Part shown: piece after piece, positions 45,945-54,604 of the stretch
How positions within the stretch are numbered: position 1 is the first letter of the stretch
How the letters are laid out: every line of letters begins with the position of its first letter
Origin: Paenibacillus sp. PAMC 26794
GTDB lineage: Bacteria > Bacillota > Bacilli > Paenibacillales > Paenibacillaceae
Direction: 5' to 3'
DNA length: 64,000 nt
Assembly: GCF_000316035.1 (NCBI RefSeq)
Contig: NZ_ANHX01000025.1
Location: 62,001-126,000, forward strand
Notes under the pieces: generated by a model
The model's input: only the letters and a program-made list of their open reading frames with translations
The model's database searches: none
Told to the model about the DNA's origin: nothing
Made by a program: the position numbers and the translations under genes

Positions 45945-46820
45945 TTATCCTTTGACCGCTCCGGCTGTCATGCCTTTCATAACCTGTTCCTGGAATATGA
46001 GATACAAGATAATGGTTGGAATGACCGAAAGTGTCATGGCGGCAAGTGTTAAGCCGTAATCGGTTTGATACCCATCCGCAAAGTTCGCAATGGCCAGCGG
46101 TAACGTTTTCAATCCGGTTTTGTTGATGAATACAAGCGCAAATGAAAAGTCATTCCACGCATGCAAGAAACTCAGGATCGTAACCGTAGACAACGCAGGG
46201 ACGGACATCGGTAACATGATCCGGGTAAACAGCCCCCAAAGTCCTGTTCCATCAATGAAAGCTGCCTCTTCAATATCACGTGGAACACTTGTCAGATAAG
46301 CAGTAAGCACAAAAATAGCCGTAGGCAATGCAAAAGCCGTATAAGGTAATATTAATGCCCAGTACGTATTTAGCAGGGACATCTGTTTCATTAAAATAAA
46401 TAAGGGGACAAGTGTACTATGGATCGGAATGAGCATACCAACAACAAAAAAGGTCATGATTAACCCTTTCCAGCGAAACTGGAAACGAGCCAGGATGAAT
46501 GAAGCAAGCGCTGCAATGAACAGCGTCAGAATAAGTGACCCCACCGATACGATTAGTGAATTGCCAAAAGCAGTCCCTAGCCTGGAGCTTTCCCATGCAT
46601 TGCTGAAATTGGCAACATTCCAGTTTTCCGGCAGACCAAAGGGCCTGCTATAGAAATCTTCATTTGTTTTGAATGCACTAATCACGAGCCAGTAGAACGG
46701 ATACAATGTTAAAATACCATAGACCGTTAGCAGCGTCCAAACAATTCCGCTACGTAGGCGGCGAATCGGATGGCCCGAGCTGCTTCGTGGTGATGGCATG
46801 GATACAGGTGTCACGCGCAT
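45945..46820 (-). CDS. Sugar ABC transporter permease (MalG/AraQ type), mannoside cassette
   Basis: A 291-residue CUT1 permease with six spans and the EAA loop EEAAFIDGTGLWGLFTRIMLPMSVPALS; it ends IFQEQVMKGMTAGAVKG. It belongs to the shorter MalG-like branch rather than the LplC branch of the other cassettes: the N-terminus VWTLLTVYGILTLYPFYWLVISAFKTNEDF is typical. The ATG follows GGAGGAG. It directly follows its partner permease and precedes the kinase gene by 30 bases. Confidence 0.92.
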   Translation of the reverse strand: MRVTPVSMPSPRSSSGHPIRRLRSGIVWTLLTVYGILTLYPFYWLVISAFKTNEDFYSRPFGLPENWNVANFSNAWESSRLGTAFGNSLIVSVGSLILTLFIAALASFILARFQFRWKGLIMTFFVVGMLIPIHSTLVPLFILMKQMSLLNTYWALILPYTAFALPTAIFVLTAYLTSVPRDIEEAAFIDGTGLWGLFTRIMLPMSVPALSTVTILSFLHAWNDFSFALVFINKTGLKTLPLAIANFADGYQTDYGLTLAAMTLSVIPTIILYLIFQEQVMKGMTAGAVKG

Positions 46821-46835
46821 GATAGCTCCTCCTCT

Positions 46836-47717
46836 CTACTGATTCTCTTTTCGTTTGCGACTGGTCGCCCACTGGCTTGTTCCGATCAGCAGCAGGGAGA
46901 TCAGTACGATGGTTGTGGAGATCGCACTACCAAAACCATATCGATATGTTGTAAAGGTTGAATTGTACATATACGTTGCAAGCAGTTCCGTCGCATGTGC
47001 CGGACCACCCTTGGTCATGATGTAGACCAGATCGAATGATTTCAGACTACCCGAAATACATAGAATGATTGCAACCTGAACTGTACCCCAGATTATGGGC
47101 AAAGAGACCGATACCAGTTTCCGGATTCCTGAAGCACCGTCTATTTTGGCAGCATCATGAATCTCGCCTGGAATATTCTGTAGTGCCGAGATAAAGATAA
47201 TCAGATACAACCCGACAAAGCTCCAGAGCAGCGGCGGTACCAATGAGAAAATGGCAATCTTGTCATCGGAAAGCCATTGCAGCTTCCAACTTTCCAGCCC
47301 CAGAGCGTCCAGCAGAAAGTTCAATATCCCGATCTGCGGATGATAGATATACTGCCAGATCATACCGATAACTACAGTGGATAACACCATCGGCAGAAAT
47401 ACGGCTGAGCGCAGAAACCGCTGTAATGGATTACTTTTGTGTAATATGACCGCCAACATCAACGCTAACGGAATTTGTCCAAACACAGATGCCAACACAA
47501 AAATAACGTTATTTTTCAGTGCCCGCCAAAACACAGGATCATGCCAGATCTCCACGTAATTATCCACACCAATATATTTGGATGCGCCAATGCCGGACCA
47601 GTTGAAGAAACCGTAGTATGCCGACCACACGACCGGTACAAATACAAACAATGCATAAATGATGACTGCCGGGGCCAGCCCCAGCATAATAAAACGCCGA
47701 CTGCGCAGTGCGTTCAT
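46836..47717 (-). CDS. Sugar ABC transporter permease (MalF/UgpA type), mannoside cassette
   Basis: A 293-residue permease with a short basic N-terminus, first span FIMLGLAPAVIIYALFVFVPVVWSAYYGF, five further spans, and the EAA loop IHDAAKIDGASGIRKLVSVSLPIIWGTV. VYIMTKGGPAHATELLATYMY is a signature of MalF-type permeases. The ATG follows GGAGGGG. It is separated from the binding-protein gene by about 100 bases containing a strong hairpin. Confidence 0.92.
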   Translation of the reverse strand: MNALRSRRFIMLGLAPAVIIYALFVFVPVVWSAYYGFFNWSGIGASKYIGVDNYVEIWHDPVFWRALKNNVIFVLASVFGQIPLALMLAVILHKSNPLQRFLRSAVFLPMVLSTVVIGMIWQYIYHPQIGILNFLLDALGLESWKLQWLSDDKIAIFSLVPPLLWSFVGLYLIIFISALQNIPGEIHDAAKIDGASGIRKLVSVSLPIIWGTVQVAIILCISGSLKSFDLVYIMTKGGPAHATELLATYMYNSTFTTYRYGFGSAISTTIVLISLLLIGTSQWATSRKRKENQ

Positions 47718-47778
47718 CTGTTCACTTCCCCTCCATAAATACCTTTACCAAATTGCAACTGACTATCCCATCCATACT

Positions 47779-47812
47779 TAAAACCCCTCCCCTGCCGGGA
47801 AGGGGTTTTAAC
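47779..47812 (-). terminator. Intercistronic terminator/hairpin after the third binding-protein gene
   Basis: AAAACCCCTCCCC (47780-47792) pairs with GGGAAGGGGTTTT (47797-47809) over 13 positions (one G-U) with a four-base loop. On the minus strand it ends in TTTTAAG. It should reduce expression of the permeases relative to the binding protein. Confidence 0.8.
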
Positions 47813-47818
47813 GAATCG

Positions 47819-49132
47819 TTACTGACTAACTGCATTGGCTTGAGCCGCCTGAATTTTGGCTGCGATCTCTTCGGCCTTGCCGCCCATAAGCAACTCTTGC
47901 AACGCATTGTTAATAACCTCAACCGTTGCCGATCCCAGCTTGGAATCGTATACTGGCGTAATCTTCACTTCCTGCATCAGATCATATAATTCTACGAACA
48001 ATGGATGTGCTTTGGTTTTGTCCAGATCAATCTTGTAACTCACCAATGTGCTGCTATCCAATGTGGCCTTCTGACCATCAGGTCCTGCCAGCGCGTAGAA
48101 CAGCTCCATCGCTGCCTCTTTTTGCGCACCGCTCAGCTTTTTACTTACACCCAACCCGGTTCCTACAACACCGGATGTTGTTCTTGGTTCACCCTGACCT
48201 CCGTCCACTGGAGGAAGAATCGTAATATGTGTGTTGTTCAACACCTCTTCAGGTGCATTGTTCACCAGATTAGCCAAGGCCCATCCGCCGTTCATGACCA
48301 TCGCTGCCTTACCTTGGAAATAAAGCTGCATCATCTGTGTCTCGTCGATACTATTGAATCCATCTTGGAATGCTTTGGTGTTGCCAAGCTCCTGCATCTT
48401 GTTCAAGGCTTCAATAAATTGTGGATCGGTAAAGCTTGCACCCTCTTGTGCTGCCGCTTTCAGGAACCAGTCTGTGCCGGTAATCCGATCAGCCAGTGTA
48501 CTGAATATCGTTGATTGAGCTACCCAGTTGGCCTTGTTGCCAAGTGCCATGGGAATGACTTTATTTTGATTAAAAGTAGCAATCGCTTGTTCCAGTTCCG
48601 CCCATGTCTCAGGCACTTTTACGTTGTACTGCTTGAAAAGAGCTTCATTATAATAAATGAAGGAACTCGGCGCCAGATTCATGGGCACGGAGTAGATATT
48701 CCCGTCTACGGTGTATCCGTCCAATGCATTCGGGATAAAGTTATCTTCCCACTCCGGCTTTGCGTCCAGCTCTGCATTAATGGGCTGTAACAGATCCCCT
48801 TTTACAAATTCCTTAGTCATAGCATCCGGCCACATCACGAACAGGTCTGGCATCTCGTTGGCAGCTGCCACCGTGCGAAGCCGTGTTTTGAGACCATCTG
48901 TTGGCAAGCCTTCATCCACAACTTCAATATCTGGATGCGCAGCGCGAAAATCTTCAATAATTTGGCGCATCGCAACCGCCTTTGCATCCTGTCCGGTCCA
49001 GTTGTGCCAGAGAGTGACGGTTACTTTGTCATTGCCGCTGCCTCCTTCTGAAGTGTCCCCACCAGCACAGCCAGCAAGAATAATGGAGAACAATGCTATT
49101 ACCAGGAAACCCGAAAGCCATTTTTTCAACAT
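47819..49132 (-). CDS. Extracellular sugar-binding lipoprotein, mannoside cassette
   Basis: About 437 residues. Starting at the ATG at 49132 (after GAGGGGGA) the protein has a clean lipoprotein signal, MLKKWLSGFLVIALFSIILAGC; the 19 codons further upstream would spoil it and contain promoter-like sequence. The mature part shows VTVTLWHNWTGQDAKA, PDLFVMWPDAMTKEFVKGDLLQPI, YSVPMNLAPSSFIYYNEALFKQYNVKVPETW and GKAAMVMNGGWALANL, typical of CUT1 binding proteins of the MalE/UgpB type. It is the first gene of the cassette; a cre-like site lies immediately upstream. Confidence 0.92.
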   Translation of the reverse strand: MLKKWLSGFLVIALFSIILAGCAGGDTSEGGSGNDKVTVTLWHNWTGQDAKAVAMRQIIEDFRAAHPDIEVVDEGLPTDGLKTRLRTVAAANEMPDLFVMWPDAMTKEFVKGDLLQPINAELDAKPEWEDNFIPNALDGYTVDGNIYSVPMNLAPSSFIYYNEALFKQYNVKVPETWAELEQAIATFNQNKVIPMALGNKANWVAQSTIFSTLADRITGTDWFLKAAAQEGASFTDPQFIEALNKMQELGNTKAFQDGFNSIDETQMMQLYFQGKAAMVMNGGWALANLVNNAPEEVLNNTHITILPPVDGGQGEPRTTSGVVGTGLGVSKKLSGAQKEAAMELFYALAGPDGQKATLDSSTLVSYKIDLDKTKAHPLFVELYDLMQEVKITPVYDSKLGSATVEVINNALQELLMGGKAEEIAAKIQAAQANAVSQ

Positions 49133-49174
49133 CTCTATATTCCCCCTCGGCGATTTGAATACACTTATTGTAAA

Positions 49175-49188
49175 TGGTAACGCTATCA
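49175..49188 (-). promoter_or_regulatory. cre-like (CcpA) site at the mannoside-cassette promoter
   Basis: On the minus strand TGATAGCGTTACCA matches 13 of 14 positions of TGWAARCGYTWNCW. It is followed two bases later by TACAAT, a probable -10, so CcpA would overlap RNA polymerase. Confidence 0.55.
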
Positions 49189-49280
49189 TACCGTAAGGTG
49201 ACGATCCACGGATGCAGGGGTGAAAAATATCGGTTCCCCTGTTTGGAACTTACTTTGCTGACTTATTTGTTCATAACAAC

Positions 49281-49310
49281 TAAAAAGAGCCCTCACAATG
49301 AGAGCTCTTT
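49281..49310 (-). terminator. Terminator after the OatA-like gene
   Basis: AAAGAGCCCTCA (49284-49295) pairs with TGAGAGCTCTTT (49299-49310) with one weak pair. On the minus strand it is followed by TTAG after CTCTTT; it also reads as a + strand hairpin ending CTCTTTCTTG. Confidence 0.7.
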
Positions 49311-49390
49311 CTTGTTGCAGCCGTCGGCAGCTTCACCCCAGGCTATATATAATGAATAAGTGCTAAATCGTATTAAATATGGATTGCGTA

Positions 49391-51484
49391 TTATTGGATA
49401 CTGTTTTTCACCAGATCTGCAAAAGCTTCGGACCCTTGCGTAGTGAGATGTACGCCATCTTTTTCAAAATATTCGTCATGTCCCTCACTTGCACTGTTCC
49501 AGTCAATCAACGAGACATTGCTGTATTTGGATGCTGCCTCATTCAACGCCCTGTTCACCGTTCGTTCCCACGGACGAGGTACTCGCACAGTAACCAGATA
49601 TACCCGATCCTCATCCTTCAGATAATCAAGCACAGCATTCAAGTTTTTGGAGTTAAAGGAACCATTCGTCCCGAGCTCCAGCACCACCTTGCTGCCCATT
49701 TGGTTGTTTCGCTTCAGACCTTCCAATACATCACCAGCCTGCCACATCTGACGACCGACATGTCCGTCCACGTACACACCAGATATACTTTGCTCCAGAT
49801 ACGGTTTTGCATCCAAAATCACCGAATCTCCAATGACGGTATAATGAATCTTGCCATCCTGGGCAGGAGGCGCTGTTTCTTCATTGTCCTGAGATGAATC
49901 AGGTGCATCATCCGTATGATCTGTATCATCGGATTGATTCGCTCCAGCGTCATCCGATGTATCATTCTCGTTAGTCACGGAGTCATCAGCCGGCTTATCT
50001 TCAGACTGACCATCCTTGCCAGGATTCACTGAATTGTCTTGGTCACCAGGTTTCGAGTCTGGAGCAGACTCTCCTGTTGGCTTCTCATTTTTCCCCAGAT
50101 CATCTTTTGTTCCTGCTTCCGGTTTATGGGTATGAGCATCGTTCTTTTGCCCAGAGCCTGACGTCGCTGTAATAGCTGGCAACACATCCTGCCCCTGTTC
50201 CTCTGCTACGGAATTCTCTCCATTCAATGTGTTGGACATCGATACCGAATGGGAGTCGGAGTTCGCTGCATGGGAGACCATCATCTGAGATACCGTATAG
50301 GACAACAGCAGAATTGTCATCAACAGACCTGCACGCTTCCACCATACGTTACGTATACCGATCGATGACCGTCCTCTTCCCCATAATCGGGACCAAGAAT
50401 CACGGAATCCATTGTACCGAATCGGATTTTCAATATATTTAAGGGACAATGAGGCCAGCACAACCGTTGCAGCAACCTGTAAAATGATTCGTACAGGATG
50501 TGCTCCTCCCGTATCCACCGCGGGATTGGTTAAAATAATAACAGGATAATGCCACAGATATAATCCGTAGGATCGCTCTCCGATCCAGCGTAATGGCTTC
50601 TCGCCAATGATACGTGCCAGGAAAGACGATGGGTGAGCCAACACCGCTACCAGCAACGTTGTTGCTATAGCCTGAAGCACCATGCCCCCTTGATACAGAA
50701 ACGGATCATATTCACTGCTGTTCAGCATCATGTAGATTAATAAAGCGAGCGCAGCAAGTCCCGACACATCGAGCACAAGCCGATTCATGCCAGACAGAGA
50801 GTTCGACAGCTTGCGACTAGGCCACACCACGGCAAGAGCAGCACCAGCAAGCAGTGCAAATGCCCGCGTGTCTGTTCCATAATATACACGGCTCGGGTCC
50901 AAATCGGGATTATACATGATGGCCATTGCGCCAGCAGATAATTCAGCTGCGACAACAATGAAGACGACCAGCCATCCCTTTCTTTTGAACACTACGATTG
51001 CTGCGATCAGTAGAAGAGGCCATATAAGATAAAATTGCTCTTCCACAGCCAGTGACCAGAAATGTCCAAACGGTGATGGAGGGCCAAAACTTTCGAAATA
51101 GGAAACGTTGTGAAAGATATACCACCAATTGCTTATGTATAATACACCCGAAACGATATCACCACGAAGCGCAGCGAGCCGCGATGGGTCTGTACAGGCC
51201 AACCAGATCATCACCACAGCTGTCATGGTCAGCATGCCTGGAAGCAGACGCCTTACCCGTCTCACCCAGAAATCACCGAGAGAAATGCGTCCATGTTCCT
51301 GCCACTGTGACACGAGAATATCTGTAATCAAATATCCTGAGAGAACAAAGAATATCCCTACACCGAGCAGTCCGCCCGGAATAAAATCCAAATTCAGATG
51401 ATACGCGATTACTGCAAGTACAGCGATGGCTCGCAAGCCGTCAAGTCCGTTCATATGTCTCTTACGATTTAACGATTGTGACAT
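49391..51484 (-). CDS. OatA-like acyltransferase with SGNH domain
   Basis: A 697-residue protein with an acyltransferase-3 domain of ten or more spans (LDGLRAIAVLAVIAYHL, GGLLGVGIFFVLSGYLITDILV, FGHFWSLAVEEQFYLIWPLLL, WIGERSYGLYLWHYPVI), then an acidic low-complexity linker of about 115 residues, then an extracellular SGNH domain with YTVIGDSVILD (catalytic Ser), VVLELGTNGS and KDGVHLTTQG (Asp/His). This layout matches OatA, which O-acetylates muramic acid of peptidoglycan and confers lysozyme resistance, and related wall-polymer acyltransferases. The ATG follows AAGGAGGGG. Monocistronic with its own terminator. Confidence 0.88.
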   Translation of the reverse strand: MSQSLNRKRHMNGLDGLRAIAVLAVIAYHLNLDFIPGGLLGVGIFFVLSGYLITDILVSQWQEHGRISLGDFWVRRVRRLLPGMLTMTAVVMIWLACTDPSRLAALRGDIVSGVLYISNWWYIFHNVSYFESFGPPSPFGHFWSLAVEEQFYLIWPLLLIAAIVVFKRKGWLVVFIVVAAELSAGAMAIMYNPDLDPSRVYYGTDTRAFALLAGAALAVVWPSRKLSNSLSGMNRLVLDVSGLAALALLIYMMLNSSEYDPFLYQGGMVLQAIATTLLVAVLAHPSSFLARIIGEKPLRWIGERSYGLYLWHYPVIILTNPAVDTGGAHPVRIILQVAATVVLASLSLKYIENPIRYNGFRDSWSRLWGRGRSSIGIRNVWWKRAGLLMTILLLSYTVSQMMVSHAANSDSHSVSMSNTLNGENSVAEEQGQDVLPAITATSGSGQKNDAHTHKPEAGTKDDLGKNEKPTGESAPDSKPGDQDNSVNPGKDGQSEDKPADDSVTNENDTSDDAGANQSDDTDHTDDAPDSSQDNEETAPPAQDGKIHYTVIGDSVILDAKPYLEQSISGVYVDGHVGRQMWQAGDVLEGLKRNNQMGSKVVLELGTNGSFNSKNLNAVLDYLKDEDRVYLVTVRVPRPWERTVNRALNEAASKYSNVSLIDWNSASEGHDEYFEKDGVHLTTQGSEAFADLVKNSIQ

Positions 51485-51892
51485 GCATGCCCCTCCTTGT
51501 TACTGTGAGTCAACAACATCGGTGTTGGGGGCATAAAGGAACTCCTGATCGTTCTGGTTGTCATTAACATACGTATTGCACCTTCCATCTTTCATTTACA
51601 ACATAAAGAAGACGTATTGTCTGTCCATTAAGTTTTAATTATTACAATATTCCTAATATTAATTCGTGAGTTCACGTTTAGCATTATACGCCCGAAATAA
51701 GCCTCATACTTTACAGCAATAGTTACAAACGATTAAATCGATGTAACCTTTCCTGCCAGCTCATATAGCTGTAAAATCATACTCTAATTTTGTCGTTAAA
51801 TATAGTGTTTTTCATCGAGTGGCTAAAATTACCTGTCCCGCTTGCGCAAACCAGCATACCCACGCACACATCGATTGAAACAATTGAATTCA

Positions 51893-52977
51893 TAAGACGG
51901 ATTGTAATATGAAGTGCGACACCTACTGGAAATAAATAAAAAAGGGCCCATGGCCGGATTCGTGTAGAATGAAAGTTCTCACACCCCATTCACACAAGGA
52001 GAATCCACCATGAGCTACACACATCTTAGCATAATCGAACGCAGCAAGCTAGAAATCCTCCACCAGCAAGGCAAAAGTTCACGCGCAATTGGAAAAGAAC
52101 TGAGCAGACACCCTTCGACCATTTGCCGTGAATTAGAGCGTACCGCTTCATCCGAAGCCTACGAAGCGGAAACAGCCCAACATGCTTATCATGAACGTCG
52201 TAAAGCCTCGATATCCAACGGTAAATGGTCCGATACACTGGCTGCTTCGCTTGAGGAAAAACTCGACGCCACATGGTCTCCTGAACAAATCACGGAACGT
52301 TTCCGCGTCGAGGGTCTGCCGGTGGTCTCCTTTAAAACCATCTATCGCTGGATCTACGCAGGACGTCTGGTTCAAGGCACATTACAAGTCTTACGTCACA
52401 AAGGGAAGCGTCAAAAGCCCGCAGAAACCCGCGGTAAATTCGCCATAGGCAGAACCATTTCAGAACGTCCGAAAGAGGTCCGTTTTCGTAAGACGTTTGG
52501 ACACTGGGAACTGGATACCGTCGTATCGGGTCGAGGAAAAAGTAAAGGCTGTGTGGCCACACTCATTGAACGTAAAACGCGTCTGTATACCGCGATTCTC
52601 ATGCCAGATCGTACCGCATTGTCCATGGGATCGCGCTTGGTGTAGCCATCTCACAGTACCCCACAGGGACGTTCCTCACGACTACAGCTGACCGGGGCAA
52701 GGAGTTTGCTTGCTATGCCAACCTGGAAACGACCCATGGTCTGCATGTTTATTTTGCTGATCCGTATTCATCGTGGCAACGCGGATCCAACGAAAATGGG
52801 AATGGGTTACTTCGAGAGTTCCACCCCAAGGGTACCGATTTCGCTCAAGTGGAGGATGAAGATCTCGTCCACTCCCTGGATTTAATCAATAACAGACCCC
52901 GAAAATGCTTGGGGTGGAAAACCGCTCACGAATCTTTCACAGAGGAACTGTCGCACTTGACTTGACAAACCGTCATA
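51893..52977 (+). mobile_element. IS30-family insertion sequence, transposase frameshifted
   Basis: Imperfect terminal inverted repeats of about 29 bases frame the element (51893-51921 and 52949-52977; the innermost AAGTGCGACA is identical). The right repeat overlaps the end of the transposase frame. No flanking target duplication could be identified. The element sits directly next to the terminator of the flavin reductase gene. The 1.08-kb length and single transposase gene fit the IS30 family. Confidence 0.75.
52010..52965 (+). pseudogene. IS30-family transposase with one frameshift
   Basis: The frame from 52010 gives 211 residues with the IS30 helix-turn-helix (SSRAIGKELSRHPSTICREL), TWSPEQITERF, FKTIYRWIY and the first catalytic Asp in FGHWELDTVVSG, then stops at 52645. 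The remainder continues in the frame one base lower, giving IALGVAIS...TTADRGKEFA (second Asp) and GSNENGNGLLREF (catalytic Glu), to a stop at 52963-52965. The shift is within ATGGGATC (52625-52632): one extra G would restore MGIALGVA. All three catalytic residues survive, so the defect is a single-base loss, recent or a sequencing error. The ATG follows AAGGAG. Confidence 0.85.
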
Positions 52978-52979
52978 AC

Positions 52980-53006
52980 AAAAGGCTGCCGACTTGCTCA
53001 GCAGCC
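52980..53006 (-). terminator. Terminator after the flavin reductase gene
   Basis: GGCTGC (52984-52989) pairs with GCAGCC (53001-53006). On the minus strand it is followed by TTTTGTTATG, right up to the IS inverted repeat. Confidence 0.65.
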
Positions 53007-53078
53007 AATATCCATTATAAACCTATGTCAGACCGGATTGAAAGTTTTGCTCATAATTGCTTCTTCTTGCCTAGGACC

Positions 53079-53639
53079 CTAGAGGTGGAACGGGTGAATC
53101 TTTTCTTCTGTCCTCGCATCTATAATCCGGTATGCTGAACGCCCTGTGTACATTGGGATTTGCAACTTCTCCAGATCAACCATTCCATTCTCCAGAAAGT
53201 ACTTCTGATCCTGATATCGCTGCAACACTTCGCCTGCAATCCATTCATGGTCACCATATGTCGTAATCTCCATAACCTTGCACTCATAAGCAAAATAAGC
53301 GTCTGTCAAAATGGGTACACTTACCTTGATTCCTTCCTCATATGGAATGCCGAATCTTGTGAATTTATCCGTATTTCTTCCACTGAACGTTCCTGCAGCT
53401 TGAATCCACTCCGATCGATGACCTGGCAGGAAATGAACACCGAATACGCCACTCTTCTCAATGAGTTCATAGGAGTATGTTTCCTTACGAAGGGAGATGC
53501 CATATACGCCTGGTGATGATCCGATGTATGTATGCCATCCGGACGCCATCACATTCTGAACTCCCTCATGACGTGAAGTCACCACCGCTACCATTCCAGG
53601 ATAAGAATAAAATATGGGTTCTTCTATCGGCTGACGCAT
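53079..53639 (-). CDS. Flavin reductase-like FMN-binding protein
   Basis: A 186-residue cytoplasmic protein of the flavin-reductase-like split-barrel family: YPGMVAVVTSRHEGVQNVMASGWHTYIGSSPGVYGISLRK, FGVHFLPGHRSEWIQAAGTFSGRNTDKF and a C-terminal YRIIDARTEEK. Members bind FMN and often act as flavin or ferric reductases, or with a monooxygenase partner; none is adjacent here. The ATG follows AGAGGGG. Convergent with the IS30 element and divergent from the cat gene. Confidence 0.8.
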   Translation of the reverse strand: MRQPIEEPIFYSYPGMVAVVTSRHEGVQNVMASGWHTYIGSSPGVYGISLRKETYSYELIEKSGVFGVHFLPGHRSEWIQAAGTFSGRNTDKFTRFGIPYEEGIKVSVPILTDAYFAYECKVMEITTYGDHEWIAGEVLQRYQDQKYFLENGMVDLEKLQIPMYTGRSAYRIIDARTEEKIHPFHL

Positions 53640-53749
53640 CTAATCCCCTCTCTTCTTCGTTATAAAGACAACTTTAATTATAAAGGAAAGAAACAGGTTG
53701 AAAAAGCATTTTGCAGAGGATTTCGCTATAAGCGACACATTCAGTATCA

Positions 53750-53758
53750 TGTTATAAT
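53750..53758 (+). promoter_or_regulatory. Extended -10 promoter of the cat leader transcript
   Basis: TGTTATAAT carries the TGn extension and a perfect TATAAT; no good -35 is visible. The start point would lie about 40 bases before the leader peptide. Confidence 0.55.
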
Positions 53759-53805
53759 GAGATGGATCAATTTCTAAAAATACGATACTGGGAATGTGAT
53801 AGGAT

Positions 53806-53835
53806 ATGGTCAAATCAGTCAAATATACCTCCTAA
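53806..53835 (+). CDS. Chloramphenicol-inducible leader peptide of cat
   Basis: Encodes MVKSVKYTS and a stop. Bacillus and staphylococcal cat genes carry nine-codon leaders; the cat-86 leader likewise begins MVK. The end of the leader (ACCTCCTAA, 53827-53835) is complementary to TTAGGAGGT (53855-53863), which contains the cat Shine-Dalgarno site. A ribosome stalled in the leader by chloramphenicol would melt this hairpin and free the site. This is classical translation attenuation inferred from sequence. Confidence 0.8.
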   Translation: MVKSVKYTS

Positions 53836-53863
53836 GTGAAGGCATTATTCAAATTTAGGAGGT
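53827..53863 (+). promoter_or_regulatory. Attenuator hairpin sequestering the cat ribosome binding site
   Basis: A perfect nine-base stem (53827-53835 with 53855-53863), plus TAT/ATA after one bulged base, masks AGGAGG. It begins within the leader peptide codons 8-9 and its stop codon. Confidence 0.82.
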
Positions 53864-53871
53864 TATAACTT

Positions 53872-54519
53872 ATGTTTAATCCAATCGTGTTAGATCAGTG
53901 GGATCGAAAGCCATACTTTGACCACTACTTGAATCAGGTCAGATGTACCTACAGCATAACTGCTAATCTGGATATCACTCTATTGATCAACGAACTGAAG
54001 CTTAAAGGATTGAAGTTCTATCCGGCTCTTATTCATATGATCTCTACGGTCGTCAATGCACACAGGGAATTTCGAACTTGTTTTGACGCCGAGGGGAGAT
54101 TGGGCTACTGGCACGAAATGTCTCCGAGTTATACGATTTTTCATGAGGACAACAAAAGTTTCTCAACCATCTGGACAGCATTCCATGAAGATTTCGTGAC
54201 GTTCCACAATCGTTATCTGAAAGATATGAAGAATTACAAGGATCTCAAACAATTTGTTGTCAAACCCAATGAACCACCAAATACATTTCCCGTTTCCAGT
54301 ATTCCCTGGGTGAACTTTACGGGATTTAATCTGAATATCTACAATGAGGGAACCTACTTGTTGCCTATTTTCACGATGGGAAAATATCTTCAACAAAACG
54401 ATAAAGTATATCTTCCCTTATCCGTTCAGTTACACCACGCCGTGTGCGACGGCTACCATGCTGGCGTTTTATTTAATGAATTGCAATCACTTGCAGATCG
54501 ATGCCATGATTGGTGTTAA
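53872..54519 (+). CDS. cat: Chloramphenicol O-acetyltransferase, type A
   Basis: Transfers acetyl from acetyl-CoA to the 3-hydroxyl of chloramphenicol, inactivating it; cytoplasmic trimer. The 215 residues match the family length. The active-site motif is LSVQLHHAVCDGYHAG with the catalytic His at 189 and structural Asp at 193. The N-terminal RKPYFDHYL...CTYSITANLDIT, FYPALIHMISTVVN and PIFTMGKY are also typical, and SSIPWVNFTGFNLN holds the substrate-site region. The ATG is nine bases after GGAGG. Expression is probably induced by chloramphenicol through the leader just upstream. The low-GC, AT-rich flank and nearby IS30 element could indicate acquisition, but this is weak evidence. Confidence 0.93.
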   Translation: MFNPIVLDQWDRKPYFDHYLNQVRCTYSITANLDITLLINELKLKGLKFYPALIHMISTVVNAHREFRTCFDAEGRLGYWHEMSPSYTIFHEDNKSFSTIWTAFHEDFVTFHNRYLKDMKNYKDLKQFVVKPNEPPNTFPVSSIPWVNFTGFNLNIYNEGTYLLPIFTMGKYLQQNDKVYLPLSVQLHHAVCDGYHAGVLFNELQSLADRCHDWC

Positions 54520-54533
54520 TCAGCTAAATGACG

Positions 54534-54590
54534 AAAAAGGCATTTCCTGACTTCATGATGGAGTCAGGAGTGCCTTTTCTTTTTCTCTTT
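54534..54590. terminator. Terminator between cat and nrdJ, probably bidirectional
   Basis: AAAAGGCA...CCTGACT pairs with AGTCAGG...TGCCTTTT (54535-54577). T-rich tracts flank both sides, so it can end both convergent genes. Confidence 0.8.
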
Positions 54591-54604
54591 TTTTCAAATG
54601 CTTT

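Noticed and set aside
53079-54519. Flavin reductase, cat and IS30 as a composite transposon
   Set aside because: Only one IS copy is visible, on one side, and the flavin reductase looks like an ordinary chromosomal gene. No matching repeat was found on the nrdJ side.
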